Positions 30,738 to 42,860 of a DNA stretch of 64,000 nucleotides are shown one piece after another. The notes under the pieces are model-generated. The model ran no database searches. It saw nothing but the letters and a program-made list of their open reading frames with translations, and was not told the origin of the DNA. Positions within the stretch are counted from its first letter, which is position 1, and every line of letters begins with the position of its first letter. A program made the translations under genes and the position numbers. Source of the stretch: Pictodentalium vernedei (taxonomy: Eukaryota; Mollusca; Scaphopoda; Dentaliida; Dentaliidae); the NCBI GenBank assembly GCA_031216915.1, contig CM062294.1, positions 159,667,455 to 159,731,454 of the forward strand. Reading direction: 5' to 3'.

Positions 30738-31382
30738 TAGAGCCGATACGGTTAACCGATTAATTGACTGACCAATGATCAACGTCTTGATCGATAAAAA
30801 AGTAAATAATCGGTTAACCATTACTTTTGAAGTACGGTATTAATGTGTTAACTAAGGAACAAACTTGCTCCAAAACAGGAAAACATTGCTGGCTCACATC
30901 AATTATATGAGACAGAATAACGCAAGCCAGTTGAGTGCCGACGTACTTGTTCATACGCATGATCATTATACTGTATCAGTAGCTGGAAATGGTCATTCTC
31001 AACCCATCACCAAATGCGGGAAGCAGACGATACTTGCACAAGAAATTCTTGAATTACTAAAGATTTTCAATATTTGTCTAAGAAAATAGCTTATGACGCC
31101 CCCCCCCCCCCATTGGAACAAACTCAATGAGCTCGTTCCAATGAGGGGTCATAAGCTATGTTTTGAGACAGAAATTAAAAATATAATAAAGTTTGAATGG
31201 ACATTTTTTGTATATAGCGCTGGCCGGTTTTGTCCATTATGCTGAGTCAAGTTTTAATTATATAAAACATCAATGGTGCAGCAATTATTCAGCAACTTAT
31301 TCGGGAAACTGATTAATCGGTTAACCAGGGTTAATCCATGCGATTAATCAATCACGAAAACCCTTTAATCATTTCCACTCTA
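30738..31382. mobile_element. hAT-type non-autonomous element with perfect 8-bp TSD
   Basis: The 645-bp element begins TAGAGCCGATACGG and ends ...TTTCCACTCTA, so the tips are inverted TAGAG. It is flanked by identical octamers AAATTAAT at 30730-30737 and 31383-31390. Eight-base duplications and TAGAG-type tips fit the hAT superfamily. Subterminal CGGTTAACCGATTAAT motifs lie near both ends. It has no transposase ORF. It lies inside the 30568-31518 insertion. Confidence 0.7.
31078..31168. repeat. Long palindrome with poly-C in one arm
   Basis: ATAGCTTATGAC (about 31086) pairs with GTCATAAGCTAT (about 31147), and CATTGGAAC pairs with GTTCCAATG, around the centre ACTCAATGAGCTC. A poly-C tract (31099-31110) expands one arm. 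A related palindrome with a GAGCTCATT centre lies at 55680-55765. Confidence 0.55.
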
Positions 31383-33113
31383 AAATTAATCTAATTTTAT
31401 TAAATTTTATCTGATGAAAAAATGCTTATATTTTTGCGGGAACGGTAAATGGATCTTCTTAAGCATCTGCGAGAACATCACAGGAATGAAATGCCCGTTC
31501 TCGCAATTTGCGAAACCCTGGTGAGCCCAAATATGGACTTGGCTCGAACAAACTTAAATCCCACCCGCCCAATTATGCAGCATTCCAAATATCAAAAGAT
31601 TCTGATTGGTGGGTCTGAAGAAGATTTTTCAAGAATATTCCTCATACTGCGCTAGTTTCAACATTTGGACTCCCATAGAGAGCCCAAATATGGACCCAGG
31701 GATTTGATATCAATAAACATCAAAGTCCCGAAAAAGTACTCCATGAAAGACCCGACAGCAATGTTTTGGACCATTCCATTCTGTTGGTCCCAAGGAAGCT
31801 TCACACCAAATAAGAATTCTCAGTGCCGTGTAGTTTGGAGATATGGGCGTTTTAAATTTGGTTCTATTTTTAGCACCTGCGGTTCCCATGGGGAAACGGG
31901 GGAAAATGTTTAAGCATAAATTAAGTACTTATAACCCAATAAGCCTGCTTATTAAATTTAGTTCAAATCAGCCTCTTGGTTTGAAAAATAGAAATGTTGG
32001 GCGGGGCGAAAATTCTTGCGCTTCCCATAAGGAAGGCAAATATAGCTCCCACAAACTTCTCTTGAACAAATCTGAGTCTACACCTCAAAAGGAAGACGCA
32101 CACCAAATATCAAGTCTCCGCTACACCTGGTTCATGAGAAGATTTTTTAAGATTTAGGCATAATTTTTGGGCATCGCCACCCTGAGGGGCAGAGCAACTT
32201 GATTTGATCAAAATTAAAATGCGATGTCATAACAAACAATCCTCTCAAATGTCACCCAAATCGGTTCATCAATTTTGAAGGAGAAGACGCAAACACCATG
32301 TTCACGGATGACGGACAGCGAGTGATCACCATAGCTCACCCTGACTGAAAGTCAGGTGAGCTAAAAACTCAGTGGACCATGAGTGCTACAGTTGAGTGAG
32401 AGATGGTTCAAGGAGAGAAAAAACTTGTAGCTGCTGGCTGTCTAAAGTGTTGTTAAAACCCAATAAATAATTAAACAAGAGGCCCCGCAGGGACTGAAGC
32501 ACTCACCATAAGCAGAACACGATATAAACAGAGTCCAAGAATCCAAGAATGAATCTACATTAAGCAATCCATCTCCATAGGATACACTGTCAATCCTTGT
32601 GTCCATCAGGAGTGACAAAAACTGTCCAAGCATCATGCCTTTTCTTCAGTTGATCATAATGTAAAATGTGGCACTCCCCTTTGAAGCCCCTTGATACAAC
32701 CTATATAGATTACTCTTAGTTACACACCTCTAGAGGGTACTGAATAAAACATTTCTAATTCTTCAGCTACATGGCCAATTCCGGCTCTGATAGGAAGTCC
32801 AAATATTAACGCAGGCACTCAATTTGAACAAAGTTGAATCTGATCTCCTTAGAGATGTTGTATACCAAATATGAAAACATTCTGACTGGTGGATCTGAAG
32901 AAGAAAATATTTAAAGAAATTTCCTCATATTGCATTAAGATAAAATTTGGGCAACCATAGCGAGCCCATATTTTAAACTACAGACCCGATTTGAACAAAC
33001 TTGAATCTCAGCCCCTTGATATGTTGCATACCAAATACGAAAGCATTCTGATTGGTGGATCTGAAGAAGCAGATTTTTAAAGAAACGTCCTCATATTGCC
33101 CTAAATTAAAATT

Positions 33114-33480
33114 GGGGGGCGCGGTGTCTCAGTAGGTAGAGGTGCAGGCTGCAAGCCGAGAGGTCCTCGGTTCGACTCCCACCTGCGGCAACCGCGTTGT
33201 GTCCTTGGGCAAGACACTGCACCCCCATTGTCCATGTGGGGGCACGATGACGCCGTGTACTAAGGCATACTGCACGTCGATGGTACGCATGTCTTCAACC
33301 AATCTAACCCTGCCTGTGCTGCAGTGCGGTGTTACGATGTTGGGGAGCTGGCAGCTGCTCGTCGTTGCTCGGTGGTTCTCTCCGGGTACTCCGGCTTCCT
33401 CCACCCGTAAAACTGTCACGGTCATGATTAGCCATTGTGCATAAATATGTGACCTTAAACATCAATAAATAAATAAATAT
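33114..33480 (+). repeat. Full-length tRNA-derived SINE with 11-bp TSD
   Basis: The tRNA-like head has an A-box-like TCTCAGTAGGTAGAG and B box GGTTCGACTCC (33128-33180). The conserved body contains TTGTGTCCTTGGGCAAGAC, and the tail motif CATTGTGCATAAATATGTGACC is followed by (AATA)n. It is flanked by exact AAATTAAAATT duplications (33103-33113 and 33481-33491). The RNA polymerase III promoter is in the head. Mobilised in trans by a LINE. Confidence 0.85.
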
Positions 33481-33660
33481 AAATTAAAATTTGGGCTTCC
33501 AAAGGAAACCCAAATATTAACCTAGGGACTTGGTTTGAACAATCTTGAATCTGATCCTCATAATAATGATGTACATGTATACCAAACATTAAATGATTCT
33601 GACTGGTGGTTCTGAAGAAGATTTTTGAAGAAAAGTCCCCATATTGCCCTAAATTAAAAA

Positions 33661-34433
33661 TAAACAGCTGCGTCATGAGCGCATGATATGCCCGTTATTA
33701 ATTACAAGAGGGAAGCACACAATATGAGTATACATGTGTACTTGTCAGGGTTTTTTTATATTCTTGTACAATAATCATAACAAACAACATACTGTGTTCA
33801 ATGATTTGGAAATAAAATTATTTGAATTTCATATATATATCTTATGTCTATAGAGATCATAACTTCAAGAAAAAATCAACGATTTTCTACTAAGTAACAA
33901 AGTCCCATAACTCTGGAATGACTAATCGAACGGCGACACCAACCGAAAGGGAGCTTCCTCCCATCAACATAAACCACCTACCAAAAAATCGTGAAAATCT
34001 CTCGAAGCGTTCTCGAGTTATCGTACGACGTGTAAAAAATCAACAATTTTCTAAGTAATAAAGTCCCATAACTCTGAAATAACTAATCGAACGGCGATAC
34101 TAACCGAAAGGGAGCTTCCCTCCATCGATATATACCACCTACTCAAAAATCACAAAAATCTCTCAAAGCGTTCTCGAGTTATCGTACGACGTGTAAAAAA
34201 TCAACAATTTTTTAAGTAATAAAGTCCCATAACTCTGGAATGACTAATCGAACGGCAACACTAAAAGAAAAGGAGCTTCCCCCCATCGATATACACCACC
34301 TACCCAAAATTCACGAAAATCTATCAAAGCGTTCTTGAGTTATCGTACGACGTGTGACCGGACAGACAAACGGACGGACGGACAGCGGTATACCATAATA
34401 CGACCCGTTTTTTTTTCAAAACGGGCGTATAAA
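33661..34433 (+). mobile_element. Modular element family B (three ~165-bp monomers)
   Basis: Monomers from about 33868, 34028 and 34195 share AGTCCCATAACTCTGGAATG, ACTAATCGAACGGCGA and GTTATCGTACGACGTGT. Then come GACAGACAAACGGACGGACG and a terminal hairpin CCCGTTTTTTTTTCAAAACGGG (34404-34425) with TATAAAA. Non-coding. Inserted into family A copy 3 without an obvious target duplication. Confidence 0.65.
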
Positions 34434-34795
34434 AATTGGGCCCCTGCATTGAGTCCAAATATGAACCAATGGGCTTCATTTTAACAAACTTGTATCTGAC
34501 CCCTCTATGGATGCTGTATACCAAATATCAAAAGATTCTGAACATTGGTTCTGGAGAAAAGATTTTCTAAAATGTTTTGCAAATATGCTGAGTCAGCATT
34601 ATTTTGATGCACTCTGCAGAACTCCCTAACAAAACATATGGCAATTTTTTTTTACCATTTAATTCTACTGCTCCTGAGGATACTTCATACTGTATAACAG
34701 TTCTCTGCTCTCTGTTCTCTGTTTGGGAAACATGGGCATTTGAAAATATTTCTATTTTTAGCTCCTGGGGTTCCCATGGGGATGCAGGTTTTTTT

Positions 34796-34827
<32 letters not shown>

Positions 34828-35292
34828 CAGAAGTGAAGTACTTATGATCCAATAATACCACAAACTGAATTTCGTTCAAATCGGACCATCGGTTCAGAAA
34901 ATATAAATTTTGGATGGTACCAAAAATCTAACCCTTCCCATTACAAAGCCAGATATTGCTTCACGAACTACGTTTGAACAAACTTGATTCTACCCCTCAA
35001 AAGGAGCTCCATAACGAATATCAAGTCACTGTACCCACTGGTTCATGAGATTTTAAAAATATTTTGGGAGCATTTTCCCCCACACCCTCCCTATGGGGCT
35101 GGGCATGTTGAGTTAAACAAAAATGCAATACCCTTTTGGGACCATCACTCAAACAAACTTTCACTTCAATTTGCCCAGTGGTTTTGGGCTAGAAGACCAA
35201 AACATGGTGTTGATGGACGACAGACGGATAGACAATGGACAGAGAGTGATTAGATAAGCCCAGCTTGACTTGTCAAGGTGAGCTAAAAAAAA

Positions 35293-35907
35293 TTAAATGG
35301 ATCATGTCCGATATTTTACCCATGTTATTAAAATTGATAAATTTGTCTCTGGAGTGTGACAAGACTTATGCTATACATTGCGAAGTCTTCTTGCACTCAA
35401 GGAATGGAATACACCACCACCCATGCTATTCTGTAGATTATGAGGCCTTAAACAAACCAAGAACATGAACTTTTAATGGCAAAGAAATAATTACAAAAAT
35501 AAAATAAAAAACCACCCGTCTGCGTGCAATTTTACAAAAATGGCCCGAGAAACAGATCTACTTTGTGGGGCTCTATGCTGCTAGGCATGAAGATTATTAC
35601 AATGAATGCATTTTCTTACACAAAAGAATACCATACAATCCAGTGTAGACTGATGTATTGGAAGGGCAAATTTAACAAACATACAGGCCCAAATAAGCTT
35701 CATACACAGTGTAAAAATTCCACAAAATGAATAAACATTCATGTATGTTTAATAGGAATTTGGAGTGTTGTAATTAAAAGTCAATTGTTTGGTTGTTCAT
35801 AAACTTGTATTACTTTGTTATCAGGTGTTAAAAAATATGAATATTTGTAAACACACCCACCCATTTAGATTAGTCCCTGCTCAAAGCAGTGGCGCAGACA
35901 TGTAGTA
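35293..35907. other. Intergenic DNA, nothing recognised
   Basis: AT-rich sequence without frames or repeats that I can interpret. Confidence 0.35.
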
Positions 35908-36017
35908 CAGTTGCCGTGTACTGGTCATAATCCATGTATGGGCAATGATGTCCATGCATGCTTTTACCAGGTAATAAAAAATCATTATCAATAAAATTTT
36001 AATTGATGAAGCACCGG
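35908..36017 (+). repeat. Dispersed repeat, copy at 35.9 kb
   Basis: Direct counterpart of 29411-29530, again ending at GAAGCACCGG. It abuts the 300-bp tandem array. Confidence 0.5.
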
Positions 36018-36914
36018 ATGTGTGTGTGTTTTCAAATGACACAATCATGTTTTAGAGGAATTTTGAATGTTGGTTTCTGATCCCCGCCGGGATTCGAACC
36101 CTCGGCAACACCGCCTGGCAATCAGGAGTTCAGCGTCTAAACCACTAGACCATTGCACACCGTCAAAACGATGGCTGGAATCTAGCATTTTAGATGAAGT
36201 CCTCATGATTACTTGGCTCATCTTCCTTTCGGCAGCAGCATGAAAGTGTGGAACGCGCTGGCTACAGTACGACGAAAGTGCTGTGGATGGCCTCAGACGA
36301 AGACTGGCACGGGCTTGTGTGTGTTTTTTCAAATGACACAATCATGTTTTAGAGGAATTTTGAATGTTGGTTTCTGATCCCCCGCCGGGATTCGAACCCT
36401 CGGCAACACCGCCTGGCAATCAGGAGTTCAGCGTCTAAACCACTAGACCATTGCACACCGTCAAAAACGATGGCTGGAATCTAGCATTTTAGATGAAGTC
36501 CTCATGATTACTTGGTTCATCTTCCTTTCGGCAGCAGCATGAAAGTGTGGAACGCGCTGGCTACAGTACGACGAAAGTGCTGTGGATGGCCTCAGACGAA
36601 GACTGGCACGGGCTTGTGTGTGTTTTTTCAAATGACACAATCATGTTTTAGAGTAATTTTGAATGTTGGTTTCTGATCCCCCGCCGGGATTCGAACCCTC
36701 GGCAACACCGCCTGGCAATCAGGAGTTCAGCGTCTAAACCACTAGACCATTGCACACCGTCAAAAACGATGGCTGGAATCTAGCATTTTAGATGAAGTCC
36801 TCATGATTACTTGGTTCATCTTCCTTTCGGCAGCAGCATGAAAGTGTGGAACGCGCTGGCTACAGTACGACGAAAGTGCTGTGGATGGCCTCAGACGAAG
36901 ACTGGCACGGGCTT
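36018..36914. repeat. Three-copy 300-bp tandem array with tRNA-like segment
   Basis: Units start near 36018, 36318 and 36618 with TTTTCAAATGACACAATCATG and end with GACTGGCACGGGCTTGTGTG. Copies are nearly identical, so amplification is recent or homogenised. Each holds a minus-strand tRNA-like segment (about 36079-36161, 36379-36462, 36679-36762) with A-box TGGTCTAGTGGTTTAGACG and B-box GGTTCGAATCC. T-stem pairing is poor, so these are tRNA-derived sequences, not working tRNAs. The third unit runs into a (GT)n microsatellite. Confidence 0.75.
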
Positions 36915-36916
36915 GT

Positions 36917-36979
<63 letters not shown>

Positions 36980-37018
36980 TGTGTGTGTGGGGGGGGGGGG
37001 GGTGCGTGTGTGTGGGGG
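36914..37018. repeat. (GT)n microsatellite with poly-G tail
   Basis: Alternating GT/TG for about 75 bp followed by a G tract (36989-37002) and more GTGT. Frames across it give meaningless Cys-Val repeats. Confidence 0.9.
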
Positions 37019-37197
37019 GACATGCCCTCCCCAATTTCATTCATCCCCCCCCTGGCCCCTCTCCTGTTAACCCATATAATGAACATCCAAAAGACATTTT
37101 GTTATCTGGATGTTTATGCTTGTTCGCAACTTACATATTATGGACACAAATGGACAAAGAGTCAAGCAGGAGTGAAATGTGTATGGGGTGCTGTGTT

Positions 37198-37533
37198 CTT
37201 TTTATTATTTATTTATTGGTGTTTTATGTCACATATTTCTGCCCAACAGCTAATCATGACCACAACAGTTTTATAGAAGGAGGAAGCCAGAGTACCCGGA
37301 GAGAACCACTGAGCAATGGCGAGCAACTACCAGCTCCCCAACATGCTACACCAGCAGGGTTATCCTTGTTCGAAGACAGTGTGCCCTAGTACACAGCACC
37401 ACCATGCCCCCACATGGGCAATGGGGGTGAAGTGTCTTGCCCAAGGACACAAAGCTGTTGTCGCAGATAGGATTCGAACGAGGACCTCTCGGCTTGCAGC
37501 CTGTACCTCTACCTACTGATCCACCGCACCCCT
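37198..37533 (-). repeat. Near full-length tRNA-derived SINE
   Basis: Minus orientation: the (AATAAAT)n tail is at 37198-37215, GTGTCTTGCCCAAGGACACAA at 37430-37450, and a tRNA-like head with GGATTCGAACGAGG (inverse B box) and CTGCAAGCCGAG at 37465-37533. Same body as the SINE at 33114. Confidence 0.8.
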
Positions 37534-39030
37534 GGTGGTGTATTCTGATTTGTAAATAGATTTAAGCAGCATGTGCATGGTTTCAATGCCATATTTGAGA
37601 ATTATGGGTGCTGAAGTAATAAGAGTGTCCTGAAAAATCTTCCCTTTGGTATTTAGTAGGTAGCTTGGTAATGGTATATGAAGCGACTTCACCTCAGTTA
37701 GCAACAGTGTGAATTGTTAATCACATAGTGACTTCTTAATTAGTTTTCTTTGTGGCTGTTGGCAATTGTCTTCTTCGTTATGACAGAAAAAGTGTTATGG
37801 ACCAAAATCATGACATGAGAAACAGTACTTTTCGGAAGTGGTAATTTTTCAGTCGCCAGCGATAAAAAAAATTACAATAAGACTAGCGACATGGTCAGCA
37901 CTCATGGCTGACCAATGGGACCGACGATTAAAAGGATACTTACTTAAGTTTTCTACGATTATATAAAACACCAGCAAATGTAAAAAAAAAACTGGTCATA
38001 GAGAAGGTGAAAACCTTGAGAACAAAAAAGTGTCAACAAATCACCATAAATTAGTGCCGTTATCACAGGCGAAAGGGCTAATAAGTATACTGTATATATA
38101 CAGCAGGTGCAGAGTGTATTATCACTAAATCACCCACAGAGTGGAGATTTCACCCAAACAATAATTCCAAATTTGTTGCAAAGCATAACAAGCACAAGTT
38201 AAGCTCTGGACAGCCAATGGACCTCTGGGTTAAACCTGGAGGTCCACTGGCTGAAACATTGCTCGTGTTTTTTGTCCATATGTACATAATTTGAAAGTGA
38301 TACTTTGGGTGATAATTCCACTCCACAAGTGATTTTGTTGCAATCCTCTCCCCATGTACTGTACATATACCAAATGCAAGCTGTGGCTTTGGGTGTATAG
38401 TTGAGCGATACTTATCACACTATGCCACAAAACCCTAATAACATAAAGCCAACAATGGCAGAAGGTGCAAAACAATAAACAAACAAACAAAAAAAAAAAA
38501 ATAAATAAATGAAAAGTAAAAAAAAAAACTTTAGAGCTGCCGGAACTGAAAAGTATCGCTGGCCAAAGGCCCAGATAAAATCTGATGGGAGGTTTATTTT
38601 TATCAAATATTACAGTGATCTGTTTTAAGATATCCAGTTACCACTAAAGTGCTTCATCCATGCACAGACGCAGCCCATTAATAACCAAGCTACCTACTAT
38701 ATACCAAAGGATAGTTTTCGGTAACAACTCGGTCTACATGTATATATCTTGAATTTACTCGAATAAATCAAGTAATATCGCGTAGATTGCTTCGAAGGAA
38801 TCAATTAAATGTCTGCAATTATATTTAAACCTTTTTAAACAATCCTGACTTACTTTTTTTCTTTTCACCTCAGTATCCCCCGGTATACCTCGGTGTTCAA
38901 TAGGACCCCTTTCGGGGGGGGGGGGGGGGGTGGTTTGGTTTAAATTAGCAGCTAGTTTGGGTCACATTGCTGGAGGACGGTTTGGATTCAATTCTCACTG
39001 ATGACAGTATATTATTGAACACATGGAACG
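37534..39030. other. Intergenic DNA, nothing recognised
   Basis: No gene. Contains an A-rich stretch (38490-38530) and a poly-G tract (38917-38930). Short frames have no recognisable content. Confidence 0.35.
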
Positions 39031-39034
39031 TGGA

Positions 39035-39297
39035 TTTATTTATTTATTTATTGGGGTTTAGCAGCATTTTTGACAGTTAGGGTCACCTCGTGTCGGACAG
39101 TTTTATGGGTGGAGGAAGGTGAAGTCCCAGGAGAGAACCACCAAGCAAATACCAGGCTCCCAACATACTAACTCCACATGAGCAGGGTTAGCAATGGTTG
39201 AATACAAATGCACTATCAATGTACTGTACTCTTTAGCACACAATGCCACTATGCCCGCACGTGGGCAATGGCGGGCGCAGTTTCTTGCCCAAATCAG
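39035..39297 (-). repeat. Truncated SINE (body and tail)
   Basis: (TTTA)n then GGGTCACCTCGTG, GGTGGAGGAAG, AGAGAACCACCAAGCAA and TTTCTTGCCCAAA, the inverse of the SINE body. The tRNA-like head is missing. Confidence 0.7.
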
Positions 39298-40229
39298 CCA
39301 ATACAGATACGGTAAATTTTTTCAATTTTGTGAAAATTTTTAATGGAAATTGTTTACTTCGGTAAATTCTTCTGGGGAAAAAATACTTAAGTACTAAAGG
39401 AAACAATTACATTGCATATTGCGTTACCAAAATAAAATTTAAATTTAGGGGCGAAACCACCCCCTCCGTCTGTGGGGCGAAATGACCCGAGGCAAGTGAG
39501 TATTTGTGCGAAACGACTCGAGGGGAGAATGGGAATTGGGGCGAAATGATCCAGGAGCAACTTATCAGCAACGTATCACCTATTTTCAAGCAAACGTTTC
39601 ATTATTATTTATTACACCTTAAAATTAGCATAATTAAAAAAACTGCATTTCGTTTTGATTCTTGAACTTCACTACCTATGTGTCCATGCATATCTTTATG
39701 AAATCATACCAATATAATCATCAAGATCGCCGGTTATATCTGTGTTTTTTTATGAAGGTACATCATGTAATCGGCGAATAGGACAAGTTACAACGAAATC
39801 AGTTCGATCTGAAATAACAAGATTATTTGCTGAGCATATTGAAAAAAACCTCTGAAAGGACAGAATATGAGTGATGTGTAGACATATAAATATCACGCAA
39901 AGCTGAGATGCAAGTTGGGTTGCAACACAAAACGAACGCATTTGACATTTTGTTTGATTGTTGATATCGGCCCAAAGTTTCCTTGAGGGGGATAAGCCGA
40001 TTGTAATTGTATCGGCACTTGTGAACCGGAAGTCACATGGTTTCCCCCCTGAAATTTACTGTCCAATTCAAAATATCGCTTTACGGTATTAGAGAATTCT
40101 GTTCTGGAACGCATTTATCTGGTTGGGTATGTCCAACCCCTTGCAGGCCTACGACCTGCTGGGGTTCCTATAATGCCACAAGTGGGAAGGCGGTTTGCAG
40201 GTATTTTCTTTGTTTTCCTGCTGGGGAAT
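39298..40229. other. Intergenic DNA, nothing recognised
   Basis: AT-rich; degenerate short repeats of GGGGCGAAAYGA (39450-39560). No gene. Confidence 0.35.
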
Positions 40230-41473
40230 GACTCATTTGAAAGCCTTTATAAAAAAAAACAACTTTTATCACAAGTTTCACTGAAATATGAGAAGTAATG
40301 TTCAAGTTATAATGCAAACAGACATCAGAGTGCAAATGGACATATATTCAGACGGACATATGGATAGACTTCAAATGCAAGAGATTGTACCAGAGGTGCT
40401 GACATACCAGTGTCAAGGATAAGGCTGGGTCAGATGACAGACAAAATCTCTCATCCAATGGACCCTGCAACAAATCTCGGGGCAATTTTTTTTTGTGTAT
40501 AATCTTGGAAGTGTTCACAAACCCTTTTTAGAACTCAAAACACCAGAGTAACTCTACAGGGTCATGTAATATTAAGAACAGCATGCTAAGCATGGCATAT
40601 GCACCACACTCACCCCCCCCCCCCCCCAAACCTCTCTCAAAATACTCAGATGGACATATTTTCAACACTACGCATGCACAAGGGGTTTATCATCTTTGTT
40701 TTACAGCGGACAGAAATCCAATCCTGCAAAAATTGTGAGATCAACGTGCACTTGATAACAATAGTTTGTGTCAATCAGATCATCTGCATGTGAGATGTGA
40801 AATTATTGTCTTTGTTTTGCACCAACATTAACCCCCCCCCCCCCAACCCAGTAGTAACTGTAAAGCCTTAACGGCCTGAAACAATGAAGACTGTACCATC
40901 AAAGATAACAAAGACATAATGCCACATGTGGGGAGGTCATTTGAATGAATTTTCTTGGTTATACTACAGGGATATGAGTCATTTGAAAGCCTTTCCCATA
41001 AACAATCTTCATTCCAAATTTTATTGAAATCTGATAACCCAACCCTGAAATATGAGGCAAACAGACAGAAATTTGTATTTTACGAGACAAATAGCAAATT
41101 TTCAAAGTTAAAAAGTGGGACAAGTCTGAAAAGTGAAAAGTAATACATATGATTGAGATCCGATAATCCAAACCTGATATACGAGGCGAACAGACACAAA
41201 ATAGGCTATTTTTGTATATTCAAAGGGCCATAATGCACAGAAAAAATATTTTCAACAGCAAAACGGCTGTTAGTCCTTAACGATCTTATATGTATGATAG
41301 TGAACATATGTATGAAATTTCAATGAAATCTGAACACTAATGTTCAAGTTATAATGCAGGCCGACATCTGAGTGAGGATGGACAAAGTTACGCACAGATG
41401 CATGGACAGACACACTGACTCACGGATAGGCACAATGCAGTATACCCCACTTTTGAAAAAATGGGGGTATAAT
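40230..41473 (+). mobile_element. Modular element family C with terminal hairpin
   Basis: The blocks ATGTTCAAGTTATAATGC (40300, 41340), ATTTGAAAGCCTTT (40218, 40980) and TTTCAYTGAAATCTGA repeat. The end carries GACAGACACACTGACTCACGG and the hairpin TATACCCCACTTTTGAAAAAATGGGGGTATA (about 41441-41471). Same design as the other families. Poly-C tracts lie at 40612-40627 and 40832-40843. Non-coding. Confidence 0.5.
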
Positions 41474-41484
41474 TAGCTATCTGA

Positions 41485-42120
41485 GGGCAAGTATGTCAGA
41501 GTTACGTACCAGTTTCCGAACTCCTTCGGGACATTGCTGCAGTCTTACATACCAATTATTGACCAAATATGTAGATACTTGTTCAGGATGTCATGCTAAA
41601 GAGCTCACAACAGGCAAAAATTAACTTATTGAGGGCCATAACACCACTCAGTTTGGCTGAACTGTACCAATTTTCGAACTCCATCAAGACATTATTATGA
41701 AAGTTTCACATAGCAAATATTGACCAAATCATTTGATAAGTGTGCAGGTCACAGTGCGAATGAGCTGAAAACAGGAAAACATTAACTAATTAAGGGCTAT
41801 AAGTTTGTTCAGTAAGGCCAAGCGGTACCGGTTTTCTAAGATGCTGTTAAGAAAGTCTCACATACCAAACGTTGACACAATCCATTGATATTTGACGTCA
41901 TCATACTACCGACGTGAAAACAGGAAAAAATCAACAAATTAAGGGTCATAACTCTGCTCAGTATAACCGAAACACACTAGTTTTATTAACTCATTCAAGA
42001 CATTAAGAAAGTCTCACATACCAATACTGAATCAAATCTATCGCTATTTGTTCCAAGTTATTGTGCAAACAATCTGAACACAGGGAAAAATTAACGAATT
42101 AAGGGTCATAACTCTGCATT
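41485..42120 (+). repeat. ~150-160 bp tandem monomers (four copies)
   Basis: GGGYCATAAC.. blocks start at 41485, 41633, 41794, 41943 and 42103 (spacings 148, 161, 149, 160). Each is followed by a GTACCRRTTTTC-type block, AAGACATT, TCACATACCAA and AACAGGAAAAMATTAAC. Diverged satellite-like array. Confidence 0.7.
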
Positions 42121-42249
42121 GAGTCATTTTCTGGATTTTTCTAGCATTACAAAATTGATTTTCTATTAAATGAAAGTGTCATTGACACTGTAGCTCAACA
42201 TGTGTAAGACATGTACATGTATAGCAATGACACACATCTAGGTAATGAC

Positions 42250-42860
42250 CTGATAAAAAGATGCATGTAAAGTATTGTAAAGGTCTTACATAAATACTGA
42301 CCATAGTGATAAAAAGGTACCCAAGTTTCGTAAAGATCGGTTCATAAATACAGCCTTTAGCCCAAGCCGTACAGAAGTTCTGTACACAAAACTGATTGTA
42401 CCTAATTTCGGTACAAAATGGCTACCAGTAGCCATCTTGAATTTTGGACCGCATCCCAAAACACTCGTTCTCGTCACAAGGTGATAACAAAGGTACCCAA
42501 GGTGTTCTGTGGAGATCAGTTCATAAATACAGACCCTAGCCCAAGTCGTACTGACGTGTAGTTACTGTGTACAAGTAGCACTGAATAAATAAAAGTTAAT
42601 CTAATTTGCATAATTTCAGCACGAGAAAAAAAACCTGTCTTATATGTTATTATATTTTCATACAAAAATTTATTCAAATCAGAACTTTCATATAGACGTT
42701 CTGTACAAAAAACTGATTGCACCAATTTAAGTACAAAATGGATGCTGGTGGCCATCTTGAATTTTGGGCCGCACCCAAAAACACTCGTTCTCGTCCCACA
42801 GTGATAACGGATGACGGGCCATGGCATAACCTCAAGTTTGACTATGTCAAAGTTGAGTGA
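42250..42860. repeat. ~175-bp tandem monomers
   Basis: GTGATAAMAAAGGTACCCAAG (about 42308, 42482), TTCATAAATACAG, CAAAATGGMTRCYRGTRGCCATC (about 42414, 42735) and AACACTCGTTCTCGTC (42463, 42780) recur. A third monomer is interrupted near 42560-42660. Non-coding. Confidence 0.6.

Larger units (their letters stand above)
30568..31518. mobile_element. ~950-bp insertion with GGGTTTCGCAAAT inverted ends
   Basis: GGGTTTCGCAAAT at 30568-30580 is inverted as ATTTGCGAAACCC at 31506-31518. The flanks GTAAGTCT (30560-30567) and GTGAGCCC (31521-31528) match at 5 of 8 bases, with only transitions differing, so they may be an aged target duplication within a family A monomer. Its interior is interrupted by the hAT element below. 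Confidence 0.55.
30001..32366 (+). mobile_element. Modular element family A, copy 2 (host of nested insertions)
   Basis: The left end ACAAGAGGCCCC lies at 30001. Two to three monomers (30050-30565) are followed by an insertion (30568-31518), then more monomer and right-arm sequence (31519-32366). It ends in the hairpin 32333-32362 (AGCTCACC... GGTGAGCT) followed by AAAAA. Non-coding. A poly-C tract lies at 30257-30278. Confidence 0.65.
32465..35292 (+). mobile_element. Modular element family A, copy 3 (with SINE and family B insertions)
   Basis: Left end ACAAGAGGCCCC at 32466; left arm to about 32770; monomers at 32780-33113, 33492-33660 and 34437-34580; right arm 34580-35292 ending CAGCTTGACTTGTCAAGGTGAGCTAAAAA. 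Interrupted by a SINE (33114-33480) and a second monomer-bearing element (about 33661-34433). Non-coding. Confidence 0.65.

Noticed and set aside
36079-36161. Functional tRNA gene on the minus strand
   Set aside because: A and B boxes are present, but T-stem and acceptor pairing fail and the unit is tandemly repeated, so it is tRNA-derived only.
36811-37389. 192-codon plus ORF across the (GT)n tract
   Set aside because: Cys-Val repeats come from the microsatellite; the ends are array and SINE sequence.
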